From: Chitinophagia bacterium | Lineage (GTDB): Bacteria; Bacteroidota; Bacteroidia; Chitinophagales; Chitinophagaceae | DNA: 53,715 nt | Assembly: GCA_009920495.1 (NCBI GenBank) | Contig: RFZW01000002.1 | Coordinates: 1 to 53,715, forward strand | Direction of reading: 5' to 3' | Shown: piece after piece, positions 19,943 to 29,419 of the stretch | Layout: each line of letters starts with the position of its first letter | Position numbering within the stretch: the stretch's first letter is position 1 | Made by a program: the position numbers and the translations under genes | The notes under the pieces: model-generated | What the model was told of the DNA's origin: nothing | The model's input: the letters and a program-made list of their open reading frames with translations, nothing else | Database searches by the model: none

Positions 19943-20968
19943 TTATCTTTGAACGCGGCCGCTGCCATCGCCTTTCATTAAATCCTTAACATCACTCAAG
20001 GTTGCGTGGTTCAAGTCGCCTGGTATGGTATGCTTTAAAGCACTAGCTGCAACACCAAACTCTGCAGCATCTGCCATGGACATGCCAGTGACTAATCCAT
20101 AAATTAAACCACTTGCAAAACTATCCCCACTACCTACTCTGTCCACAATGCGAACATTGTATTGTTTGGTATGGTAAAAATCAGTTCCATTATAAACTAA
20201 AGCGCTCCAACCATTATCACTTGCGCTATGACTTTCACGTAATGAAGATGCAATAAATTTAAATCCGAACTTGGCTTGCATTTGCTTAAATACATCCTTA
20301 AATCCATCCAAGTTCAACTCTCCTTTAGTGACATCTGTATCAGCAGCTTTAAAACCTAAAGTGGTATCTGCATCTTCTTCGTTTCCGATACAAACATCTA
20401 CATACTTGCATAATTCTGACATTACTTCTCTTGCCTTTTCCTTCGTCCACAATTTTTTACGATAATTTAAATCAATACTTGTGGTAATTCCTTTTGCTTT
20501 TGCCGCTTTCAATGCCGCCAAAGTTAATGCAGCTGCTTTATCACTTAAAGCAGGTGTGATGCCTGTCGTATGAAACCAATCAGCCCCATCTAAAATTTTA
20601 TCAAAATCAAATTCAGACGCATCCACATCAGCTATAGAAGCTCCTGCTCGATCATATACCACCTGCGAAGCACGCATGGATGCACCTGTTTCTAAAAAAT
20701 AAATCCCTAATCTATCACCACCACGCGCAATAAATTGGGTATCTACGCCATATCTTCTTAAATGATTAATTGCCGACTGTCCAATTGGATTGTTAGGGAC
20801 TTTAGTCACAAATGTTCCATTTAATCCATAATTACATAAAGCAGCAGCCACATTCGCTTCGCCACCACCATAAGTGATATCAAAGGTATCTGCTTGTACA
20901 AATCTTTTAAAGTCAGGTGTTGACAAACGCAACATAATTTCCCCGAGTGTAACTACTTTCTTGCTCAT
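19943..20968 (-). CDS. kdgK: 2-keto-3-deoxygluconate kinase (PfkB family)
   Basis: VVTLGEIMLRLSTPDFKRFVQADTFDITYGGGEANVAAAL; VDRVGSGDSFASGLIYGLV. Confidence 0.9.
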   Translation of the reverse strand: MSKKVVTLGEIMLRLSTPDFKRFVQADTFDITYGGGEANVAAALCNYGLNGTFVTKVPNNPIGQSAINHLRRYGVDTQFIARGGDRLGIYFLETGASMRASQVVYDRAGASIADVDASEFDFDKILDGADWFHTTGITPALSDKAAALTLAALKAAKAKGITTSIDLNYRKKLWTKEKAREVMSELCKYVDVCIGNEEDADTTLGFKAADTDVTKGELNLDGFKDVFKQMQAKFGFKFIASSLRESHSASDNGWSALVYNGTDFYHTKQYNVRIVDRVGSGDSFASGLIYGLVTGMSMADAAEFGVAASALKHTIPGDLNHATLSDVKDLMKGDGSGRVQR

Positions 20969-20986
20969 AACTTGTTTTATTTATTA

Positions 20987-22408
20987 TTAATTAATTTTAA
21001 AATAATCCTTTGCATTATAATAACAGATATTCTTTAAAATATCCGCGATCCATTTTTCATCAGTAGGAATCAGTCCTTTTTCCATATCTTTTGCAAATAA
21101 GTTACAAATGATACGTCTAAAATACTCGTGCCTTGAATAAGATAAAAAACTTCGACTATCAGTAAGCATACCAATAAATGAAGAAATTAACCCCATGTTA
21201 GATAAAGTATTTATTTGTTTTTCCATACCATCCTTTTGGTCCAAGAACCACCATCCTGACCCAAACTGCATTTTACCTTTCAATTTGCCATCATTAAAGT
21301 TTCCACACATGGTCGCAAAAACTTCATTATCTGCAGGATTAATATTGTATAAAATAGTTTTTGCTAATTCATCCCTCTGATCCAAAGCATTTAAAAAATG
21401 AGACAAACTCACCGCTTGTGAATAATCACCAATAGAATCAGTGCCTGAATCAGCGCCAATACGTGCTAATAATTTCGAATTATTATTTCGAATAGGCCCC
21501 AAGTGGAACTGTTGTACCCAACCTTTTTTACAATACATTCTAGATAATGACAAAAGTATAGCACCTGCGAATCGCTCCGGCTGGGAGAAAGGATTGCTAT
21601 TTTTATTTTGAATGAATTGTACAAACTCTTTCTCCAAAGCAGTCGTAAAAGTAATTTGTGACGGCATTTGCGTAAATGCATGATCAGAAACACGACAACC
21701 ATTTTGATGAAAATAATTTACTCTGCTCTCTAATGCAATTAAGAAAGTATTGATGCATTTAACTTTTGTTCCTGAAACTTTCTCCAACTTTTGCAGATAT
21801 TTTATAAATGCTCCCTTATCCGCAATATTCAACGCCTTATCCGGCCTGAAAGTGGGTAATACTTTACACTTAAATCCACTTTTTGCTATTTTTTTATGAT
21901 CCGCCAAATCATCACATGGATCATCGGTGGTTCCTACTAATTCCACCTTATAGTTATTTAAAATTCCTTGTGTTGAAAATTTATCTTGGGCCAAAAGTGT
22001 ATTGCATTTTTTATAAATCGCACCCGCAGTTTTTTCATCTAAATATTCATTGATCCCAAAGGGTCTTTTTAATTCTAAATGTGACCAATGAAATAATGGA
22101 TTACGAATGGTTTGTGGCATACATGCAGCCCAGGCTTTAAATTTTTCTTCATCACTTGCATTGCCCGTAATTAATTTTTCATCTATACCTAATGCGCGCA
22201 TCGCTCTCCATTTATAGTGATCCCCTTTTAACCAAATCTCGGTTAAATTTTTGAACTTTTTATTTTCTGCTATTTCATTTGGAGGCAGATGATTGTGATA
22301 ATCAATAATAGGCAAATTGGCTACATGATTATGATACAACTTATTGGCCATTTTACTTTCAAGTAAAAATTGGTCTGTAAAAATGGTTTTCTTTTTCGAA
22401 ATCGACAT
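20987..22408 (-). CDS. uxaC: Glucuronate isomerase
   Basis: PIIDYHNHLPPNEIAENKKFKNLTEIWLKGDHYKWRAMRALG, VGTTDDPCDDLADH, KMQFGSGWWFLDQKDGMEKQ, GMLTDSRSFLSYSRHEYFRRI. Confidence 0.95.
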   Translation of the reverse strand: MSISKKKTIFTDQFLLESKMANKLYHNHVANLPIIDYHNHLPPNEIAENKKFKNLTEIWLKGDHYKWRAMRALGIDEKLITGNASDEEKFKAWAACMPQTIRNPLFHWSHLELKRPFGINEYLDEKTAGAIYKKCNTLLAQDKFSTQGILNNYKVELVGTTDDPCDDLADHKKIAKSGFKCKVLPTFRPDKALNIADKGAFIKYLQKLEKVSGTKVKCINTFLIALESRVNYFHQNGCRVSDHAFTQMPSQITFTTALEKEFVQFIQNKNSNPFSQPERFAGAILLSLSRMYCKKGWVQQFHLGPIRNNNSKLLARIGADSGTDSIGDYSQAVSLSHFLNALDQRDELAKTILYNINPADNEVFATMCGNFNDGKLKGKMQFGSGWWFLDQKDGMEKQINTLSNMGLISSFIGMLTDSRSFLSYSRHEYFRRIICNLFAKDMEKGLIPTDEKWIADILKNICYYNAKDYFKIN

Positions 22409-22424
22409 GCGTCTATTATTTATA

Positions 22425-23639
22425 TTATTTAATTTCTTCTAAGCTTCTTAATATGCCTAATTCAACACCTCTTAATTCCGCTAATCCTTTTAATCTTCCA
22501 ATAGCAGAATAACCAGGATAGGTTTTCTTTTTTAAATCATCTAACATCTGATGTCCATGATCAGGTCGCATTGGGATATCTACCCCACGCTGCTGCATCA
22601 CAAGAACAATTTCTTTAATCACTCCATACATATCCACATCTCCTTCTAAATGATTGTCCTCATAAAAATCACCTAGCGCATTGCGTCTCGTGCTTCGCAA
22701 GTGAATAAAATTAATTCTGTCCCCGAACTGCTTTACCATTTCAGGTAAATTGTTATCAGGCCTTACGCCAAAAGAACCTGTACAAAAACACAAACCATTA
22801 CTCAAAGATGGCACTGCTGTTGCTAATGCTTGTATATCAGATGCTGTACTTACAATTCTTGGCAATCCTAAAATAGCATGTGGCGGATCATCTGGATGAA
22901 TCACCATTTTAATACCTGCCGCTTCTGCAACTGGAACTACTTGTTGTAAAAAAAAGATCAAGTGACTTCTTAATTTTTCAGCATCTATTCCTGCATAAGC
23001 GTCCAACGCTGCTTGAAATTGTTCCATTGTAAAACTTTCCTCACTTCCCGGCAAACCTTTGATCATGTTTTTTTGTATCAATTCCAGTTCAGCCGCACTT
23101 GCATTTTCAAATTTATGTTTTGCTATGGCTATTTCTTCAATGGTGTAATCCTTTTCAGCACCCTTTCTTTTTAAAATAAATAAATCAAAAGCCATGACCG
23201 CCGCTTTTTCATATAACAAAGCCAAGGAACCATCCGGCATGGGGTATTCTAAATTAGTTCTTGTCCAATCCATGACAGGCATAAAATTGTAAGTCACAAT
23301 TTTGATCCCACATTGTCCAAGATTTTTTAAACTGACTTTATAGTTTTCGATAATTTGCAAATAGCCATCGACTTGTGTTTTAATGGACTCGTGCACAGGC
23401 AAACTTTCAACCACTGACCATTTCAATCCAGCTGCAGCCACCAAATCAATTCTTTTTTGAATTTCCTCCACTGTCCAAACATCCCCATTCGGAATATGAT
23501 GCAATGCGGTAACAACGCCAGTACAGCCAGCTTGTCTTATATCTGATAAAGAAACTGGATCGTTAGGTCCATACCAGCGCATGGTTTGTTCCATTCTATT
23601 TTTCACATTCCCATAAGAAGGATAAAAATGATTTCCCAT
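22425..23639 (-). CDS. uxuA: Mannonate dehydratase
   Basis: [101 protein letters not shown]. Confidence 0.95.
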   Translation of the reverse strand: MGNHFYPSYGNVKNRMEQTMRWYGPNDPVSLSDIRQAGCTGVVTALHHIPNGDVWTVEEIQKRIDLVAAAGLKWSVVESLPVHESIKTQVDGYLQIIENYKVSLKNLGQCGIKIVTYNFMPVMDWTRTNLEYPMPDGSLALLYEKAAVMAFDLFILKRKGAEKDYTIEEIAIAKHKFENASAAELELIQKNMIKGLPGSEESFTMEQFQAALDAYAGIDAEKLRSHLIFFLQQVVPVAEAAGIKMVIHPDDPPHAILGLPRIVSTASDIQALATAVPSLSNGLCFCTGSFGVRPDNNLPEMVKQFGDRINFIHLRSTRRNALGDFYEDNHLEGDVDMYGVIKEIVLVMQQRGVDIPMRPDHGHQMLDDLKKKTYPGYSAIGRLKGLAELRGVELGILRSLEEIK

Positions 23640-23752
23640 TATTTTATTTCAACTTTTATAATTTAATCAAATACAATCTCAACAAATATTTAGAACAATT
23701 AAAGGATCGGCTTTAAAATATTTTATATGCCCTCATGCAATGAAAACATTTT

Positions 23753-24574
23753 TTATACCCCACTATTAATGGTGAATCCTCCATCCACACCAATATCCAT
23801 ACCAGTCACAAATTTTGAAGCGTCACTTAACAACCAAATCAATGCCCCAATTAATTCATCAGGCTGACCAAATCGCTTGTAGGGCGTGTTACGAATAATT
23901 GCATTCCCTCTGTCCGTATACGAACCATCATCATTGGTTAACAAAGTTTTATTTTGACTTGTAAGAAAAAAACCAGGCATGATGGAATTGATTCTTATTT
24001 TATCACCATAACGATTGGCCATTTCAATTGCAAACCACTTGGTATATATATCAATGGCCGCCTTACCCATACTATATCCTAAAACCTTTGTTATAGCTCG
24101 TTTGGAACTCACCGATGAAATATTAACGATACTCCCATTGCCAGTTTTTGCAATTTCAGGCCCAAATACTTGAACAGGAATAATGGTACCCCATAAATTA
24201 AGGACTAAAGCATCTTTCATTCCATCAATATTCAAATTGAAAACATCTTCCGTTGGTTGCAAAACACCCGATGGTATATTTCCTCCAGCGCCATTCACCA
24301 ACCCATCTATTTTACCATACTTCCCTAAAATTTCATTTTTTGCTGAAACCAATTGTGCTTCTTCTAATACATTCACCGAAATAAAATGAGCATCCCCTCC
24401 ATTCGCTTTCACTTCTGCAACTCTTTCATTTCCCTTCTCCACGTTCTGACCCAAAATAATTGGAATCCCCCCCTGTGTTGCAATACCTTTTACAAAACCT
24501 GCACCTAATACACCAGTACCTCCAGTAACCACAATTACTCTCCCTTGCAAACTAAACATATCCGATTGTGCCAT
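23753..24574 (-). CDS. SDR family D-mannonate oxidoreductase-like
   Basis: VTGGTGVLGAGFVKGIA, GLVNGAGGNIPSGVL, NISSVSSKRAITKVLGYSMGKAAIDIYTKW, TGMDIGVDGGF; adjacent to uxuA. Confidence 0.85.
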   Translation of the reverse strand: MAQSDMFSLQGRVIVVTGGTGVLGAGFVKGIATQGGIPIILGQNVEKGNERVAEVKANGGDAHFISVNVLEEAQLVSAKNEILGKYGKIDGLVNGAGGNIPSGVLQPTEDVFNLNIDGMKDALVLNLWGTIIPVQVFGPEIAKTGNGSIVNISSVSSKRAITKVLGYSMGKAAIDIYTKWFAIEMANRYGDKIRINSIMPGFFLTSQNKTLLTNDDGSYTDRGNAIIRNTPYKRFGQPDELIGALIWLLSDASKFVTGMDIGVDGGFTINSGV

Positions 24575-24923
24575 TTTTTATAATTTAATTTTTAAAAACA
24601 TCTTTAATTTTTTACTTCATTTATGATCCCTATTTAATAGATAAAATTATCTAACTAAAAAGAAGAACAAACAAGCAAATGATTTAATTAATTGTTTCTA
24701 TATTGTTCAAATACAATAAGTTAAGTGCATAGATCCCTTCACTTAAAGCAAGCACAAAAAACCAATTAACTGATTTGAAAATTACTAAATTTTAGACAAA
24801 TTTGGAATTATTCAATCGACAAAAAAACAATAAAACTATAATATTTACGCAAACGATGTAGTAATATTAGTAAATTGGCATTTAATTTAGTGGTAACAAA
24901 GCAAACAACAGTATAATAAGGCC

Positions 24924-25943
24924 ATGGCAGCAGTAAATTTAAAGCAATTAGCAAAAATATTGAACCTTTCCATTTCAACGGTATCAAAGGCTTTACGGGA
25001 TAGCCATGAAATTGGAGATGCCACTAAAGAGCGCGTTTTGGCTAAAGCAAAGGAAATGGACTACACCCCCAATCCGTTTGCAAGCGGATTAAGAAGAAAT
25101 AAAAGCAAAACTATCGCCGTTGTGGTACCTGAAGTGGCCAATAACTATTTTTCATTGGCCATTAATGGCATTGAGCGTATCGCACAGGAAAATGACTACC
25201 ATGTGCTCATCTACTTAACCCATGAAGATATTGAAAAGGAAAAAGGGATCATGAAGCATTTGGAAAATAAAAGAGTAGATGGGGTTTTGATGTCAGTAAC
25301 AATGAATACCAGTAATCAAACCCATTTATCAGATTTTCAACAAAAAGGAATACCCATTGTATTTTTTGATCGAATTTGTAATGAAATTGAAACCGCAAAA
25401 ATTACCACTGATGATTATATCAGCGGCATCAATGCAACCAAACATTTAATTGAAAATAACTGTAAGGATATTGCCTTTTTATCATTAGGTGATGAAATTT
25501 CAATTATGCAAAAAAGGAAAAGTGGCTATTTAGAGGAATTGCATAAAAACAATATGGAAGCCAAACCGGAACGAATTGTAAAATGTGGTAATGATGATGA
25601 AATGAACTACCAACTTGTGAAAGAACTTCTAACTGGTAAAAATAAACCAGATGGCATTTTTGCATCTGTGGAAAAATTAGCCATCACTACCTATCAAGTT
25701 TGTAGAGAACTAAATATTAATATACCGGAAGAAGTGAAAATAATTTGTTTTTCTAATCTTGAAACCGCTTCCCTATTAAGCCCTTCGCTTTCCACCATCA
25801 CCCAACCAGCCTATAATATTGGCAAAACTGCCGCAGAAGTGATGTTCAAATACCTAGACAAAAATAAGACCTATATTCCGAATGAGAATATTGTTTTACA
25901 ATCTACTTTACACATCAGAGAATCCTCTCAACAAATTGTTTAA
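24924..25943 (+). CDS. LacI family transcriptional regulator
   Basis: N-terminal HTH VNLKQLAKILNLSISTVSKALRDSHEIGDATKERVLAKAKEMDYTPNPFASGLRRNKSKTIAVVVPEVANNYF; divergent from the hexuronate operon. Confidence 0.93.
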   Translation: MAAVNLKQLAKILNLSISTVSKALRDSHEIGDATKERVLAKAKEMDYTPNPFASGLRRNKSKTIAVVVPEVANNYFSLAINGIERIAQENDYHVLIYLTHEDIEKEKGIMKHLENKRVDGVLMSVTMNTSNQTHLSDFQQKGIPIVFFDRICNEIETAKITTDDYISGINATKHLIENNCKDIAFLSLGDEISIMQKRKSGYLEELHKNNMEAKPERIVKCGNDDEMNYQLVKELLTGKNKPDGIFASVEKLAITTYQVCRELNINIPEEVKIICFSNLETASLLSPSLSTITQPAYNIGKTAAEVMFKYLDKNKTYIPNENIVLQSTLHIRESSQQIV

Positions 25944-25993
25944 TATTTATTTCACCACGCAGAACCATTTGCAACTTTAATTGTTATTGAAAT

Positions 25994-26557
25994 ATGAATA
26001 AGATAATTATTGCGATTACCGGTGCAAGCGGTGCTATATATGCTAAATGTTTGATGGACGCACTTGTCCCGCTAAATCACCAATACGAATCAGTGGGTGT
26101 GGTGATGAGCGATAATGCAAAAATAGTATGGGAAACCGAATTAGATAATAAAGACTACACCAAATATCCTTTTACTTTTTATCAAAAAAATGATTTCAAC
26201 GCGCCTTTTGCATCAGGATCCGCGCAATACAATATCATGTTTGTGGTGCCTTGCAGCATGGGTACTTTGGGGCGTATTGCTTCAGGCATCAGTGATGATT
26301 TAATTACGCGCGCAGCCGATGTGGTTTTAAAAGAAAGAAGAAAACTCATCTTAGTAGCGCGCGAAACACCATATAACTTAATACATATCAAAAATATGGA
26401 AACCATCACCTTGGCGGGTGGTATCATTTGCCCTGCGACACCTAGCTTTTATAGCAAGCCAAAAACAATGGAAGAAATGGCGATGACTGTGGTGAACAGG
26501 ATGTTAGATTTAGCAGGCATTGACAATAAAAGTTATCGTTGGGGAAATTCCCAATAA
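25994..26557 (+). CDS. ubiX: UbiX family flavin prenyltransferase
   Basis: KIIIAITGASGAIYAKCLMDAL, VVPCSMGTLGRIASGISDDLITRAADVVLKERRKLILVARETPYNLIHIKNMETITLAGGIICPATPSFYSKPKTMEEM. Confidence 0.93.
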   Translation: MNKIIIAITGASGAIYAKCLMDALVPLNHQYESVGVVMSDNAKIVWETELDNKDYTKYPFTFYQKNDFNAPFASGSAQYNIMFVVPCSMGTLGRIASGISDDLITRAADVVLKERRKLILVARETPYNLIHIKNMETITLAGGIICPATPSFYSKPKTMEEMAMTVVNRMLDLAGIDNKSYRWGNSQ

Positions 26558-26592
26558 AAAAAGTCCTACCCTTTGAAGAATAAGACTTTTTA
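26557..26592 (+). terminator. Terminator after ubiX
   Basis: AAAAAGTCcTAccc…TAaGACTTTTT hairpin directly after the stop codon. Confidence 0.55.
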
Positions 26593-26674
26593 GTAAATAC
26601 AGTTTCTATTTTTGTCCTACCAATTGTTACGATACAAAATTGATTGGCAATAATATTTTACATCTGATTTTATA

Positions 26675-27412
26675 TTAATCCTCTGCAGCCATTCTTCCTT
26701 TGAAATAACCCACTGACTCCGCAATTCCAGGCAATGGATCTGTCATATCTTTTTCATATTCGATACTACATACTCCAGTATATTTTACTTTACGAAGTGA
26801 TTCAATGACAGCGCCAAAATTGATAACACCGCGGCCAAACTCAATTCCTTTACCCTCTTTTGCTGCTGTATTAATATCCTTAATATGCAAATCAAATAAC
26901 CGATCCTTGAAATCACGAATCGCTTTTTCCGGCAAAGTACCAGCGCGCAATGAATGCCCAATATCAATACACATACCCATTCTTGCATCTAAATTTTTAA
27001 CACGATTATATACATCTCCAGGTGCTGGATATAAAGCATCCTCAGGTCCATGATTATGAGTGTTATCCACTGCCTCTTTGGTTTTCATATAAATAACCCC
27101 CACTGTATATATATTGATGCCTGCTGCTTTATACTTAGCCATTGCCGCACTAATTTGTTCATCCGTGCTATTCAATGGCAAATGGATTTCTTTTAGTGAC
27201 ATATTTGTGAGTCCTACGCGTTTCATCATTGCAATGGACTGATCCAAACTAAATTTTGCAAAACTATAACCTGCCATCCCAATTTGCAAAGGGCTATTGG
27301 CACTACTTAATGACTTAATTGAACTACTATTCGCATTTCCAATCACTGGCAATAATGCAGATCCTGAAATTCCTAAAATAGTTTGTTGAATAAATTTTCG
27401 ACGATTTGACAT
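26675..27412 (-). CDS. Exported sugar phosphate isomerase/epimerase (TIM barrel), Tat-like signal; apparent in-frame internal deletion near 27058-27064
   Basis: MSNRRKFIQQTILGISGSALLPVIG; ITMAGYSF-like start QIGMAGYSFAKFSLDQSIAMMKRVG; VGVIYMKTKEAVDNT | HNHGPEDALYPAPGDVYNRVKNLDARMGMCIDIGHSLRAG. The core strands normally between KTKEEVD… and HNHGPED are absent. Confidence 0.8.
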   Translation of the reverse strand: MSNRRKFIQQTILGISGSALLPVIGNANSSSIKSLSSANSPLQIGMAGYSFAKFSLDQSIAMMKRVGLTNMSLKEIHLPLNSTDEQISAAMAKYKAAGINIYTVGVIYMKTKEAVDNTHNHGPEDALYPAPGDVYNRVKNLDARMGMCIDIGHSLRAGTLPEKAIRDFKDRLFDLHIKDINTAAKEGKGIEFGRGVINFGAVIESLRKVKYTGVCSIEYEKDMTDPLPGIAESVGYFKGRMAAED

Positions 27413-27481
27413 AACCTTATTTTTTAAAAAGAAATGATAAAATTTTATTATAACTAAAGTTACAACATAATAATTAAAACC

Positions 27482-27519
27482 AAATGTCCCCGCCCCGATG
27501 ATTCGAGACAGGGACATTT
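27482..27519 (-). terminator. Hairpin downstream of susD
   Basis: AAATGTCCC…GGGACATTT inverted repeat in the susD/TIM-barrel intergenic region. Confidence 0.5.
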
Positions 27520-27541
27520 AAAAAAGTTGGAAGCAGTTTTA

Positions 27542-29392
27542 TTATTGCTCTGGAATTTTATCCAAAGCAGGTACATTTAATTCTGCACCAGAATACCCCA
27601 CATTTTGATTAATACGTCCTCCAGTATTCCCCAAAATAGCAGATTGTGGTATTGGCCATAATACGTGGTATTGACTAATTTTCATCATATCATTATGGAG
27701 GGTCACAAAATTAGTTCTATAAAATATATTTTTTTCCAAAATACGATCAATCATAAAATTAGATGTGGAAAAAGCAGATAGTGTGTAAGTTTTACCATTA
27801 TATGACTTGCCAGTAGATGCAAAAATATAAGCAATTCTAGTTAACTCTGTTTTACGTGGCTCTTCCCAATATAATTCACGCGCTCTTTCATCTAAAATAG
27901 TTCCAATGCCAGTCACTTGCGAAGCTGTATAAGGCGAACACTTCGCACGCGTTCTTACCACATTAATATCAGCAGCTGCATTTGCCATATCCCCTTTCCA
28001 TACATAGGCCTCTGCTCTTAATAAATAAGTTTCTGCCAAACGGAAAACGTACCAATCACTATGTCCCCCTTGCATTGGATTTGCTTCTGTATCTGGCACA
28101 TATAATTTATAATGCGGCCAAGGATACCAGCTACGTAATGTATCTGCACATAATAATTTCCCTTTGGAATCATATAATTGCATACGTGCGCCATAATAGG
28201 TTGGATCAGATGTTTTTAAAGCTGGAGCAAAGTAGCGCACATTTTCCATGAACATATAGTTACCTGAAGTGGAGTCATGTCTTAAATCCTTTGCATCGTC
28301 CCAAATGTCCTTATACTCATAAGGCGTAGAACGACAACGACCAATACCACGACCATACAAATTCATGATATCAATTTCATTACCACCAGTAGCCGCAGCT
28401 CCCGCTTTACCATTAGGTGTAACGATATTAGTTCCAATAGAAATTCCTGGCACTGCTTGACGCATGATACGAGTACCTAATCCAGTACCCACACCAAATG
28501 CACCTGCACTACCTAAGCGATCAGTTACTAACATTAATACTTCCGTATTTGCAGCAGCCGCTTTATTATCTGGACGATGTAAATCCCAAGTTACATTCTT
28601 TGAAGCAATACCAGCATCTACTCCAAAACGATTGGTCATCAATTTATATGTACCATTATTAATCAGTGCTGTTGAAGATGCTATTGCATCATCAAATAAA
28701 CCTAATGCTAAATTTATTTTAGTTAATAAATGATAGCAAGCTCCGCGATTTACAGTTCCTTTATCAGCTGTCCATGGCACATATTGCACCGCATATTCTA
28801 AATCCGTTTTCATTCTTTTTAAAATCACATCGCGCTTAACAGTAGCAAAATCTACTTTCGCAGTGGTGATTTCAGTAATTGGACATGGTACATCTCCAAA
28901 CTGATTGGTTAAACGATAATAGTTATAAGCTCTGAAAAAGTAAGCCTGCCCCATAAAACTATTTCTTTCAGCATCTGTTAATGATTTCGCAAGTGGCAAG
29001 CGCGTTATAATTGTATTTGCCATACGAACACCAATCCACTCTTGATCCCAATACCAACCAATTCTATTAAAGTCACCACTATTTAATTGCGCATCAGGAC
29101 GTATTTGTAAATCCATATTTTGCGCAGGACCTGTTTTATCATCGGTACCTTCTACAGAAATATCGGAGAATATGCTTTCTGTAATAATGGGAGAACCGTC
29201 TCCAAAAAATTCATCCCTTATGTTTTTTGCCGAAGCACCTAAAGCTGCTTTAAAACCAGTTGCATCCACAAAAGTGTTTTCTGGTGAATAAATGGATAAA
29301 GGCTTTGGTGTTAACCAATCCTTATTACAACTACTTACTACTACCATCAGCAGGTAAGCAAATATGCTAAAGTATTTTATATTATTTTTCAT
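27542..29392 (-). CDS. SusD/RagB family nutrient-binding outer membrane lipoprotein
   Basis: Lipobox VVSSCNKDWLTPKPLSIYSPENTF; AYFFRAYNYYRLTNQFGDVPCP; FRLAETYLLRAEAYVWKGDMANAAADINVVRTRA; ERARELYWEEPRKTELTRIAY. Confidence 0.93.
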   Translation of the reverse strand: MKNNIKYFSIFAYLLMVVVSSCNKDWLTPKPLSIYSPENTFVDATGFKAALGASAKNIRDEFFGDGSPIITESIFSDISVEGTDDKTGPAQNMDLQIRPDAQLNSGDFNRIGWYWDQEWIGVRMANTIITRLPLAKSLTDAERNSFMGQAYFFRAYNYYRLTNQFGDVPCPITEITTAKVDFATVKRDVILKRMKTDLEYAVQYVPWTADKGTVNRGACYHLLTKINLALGLFDDAIASSTALINNGTYKLMTNRFGVDAGIASKNVTWDLHRPDNKAAAANTEVLMLVTDRLGSAGAFGVGTGLGTRIMRQAVPGISIGTNIVTPNGKAGAAATGGNEIDIMNLYGRGIGRCRSTPYEYKDIWDDAKDLRHDSTSGNYMFMENVRYFAPALKTSDPTYYGARMQLYDSKGKLLCADTLRSWYPWPHYKLYVPDTEANPMQGGHSDWYVFRLAETYLLRAEAYVWKGDMANAAADINVVRTRAKCSPYTASQVTGIGTILDERARELYWEEPRKTELTRIAYIFASTGKSYNGKTYTLSAFSTSNFMIDRILEKNIFYRTNFVTLHNDMMKISQYHVLWPIPQSAILGNTGGRINQNVGYSGAELNVPALDKIPEQ

Positions 29393-29419
29393 GTCTTTTG
29401 TTTTGTAATTATTAAGTGC

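Noticed and set aside
27413-27517. Extended N-terminus (MSLSRIIGAGTFGF…) for the TIM-barrel epimerase
   Set aside because: Overlaps the susD downstream hairpin; the Tat-like signal starting at MSNRRKF (27412) is the more credible start.
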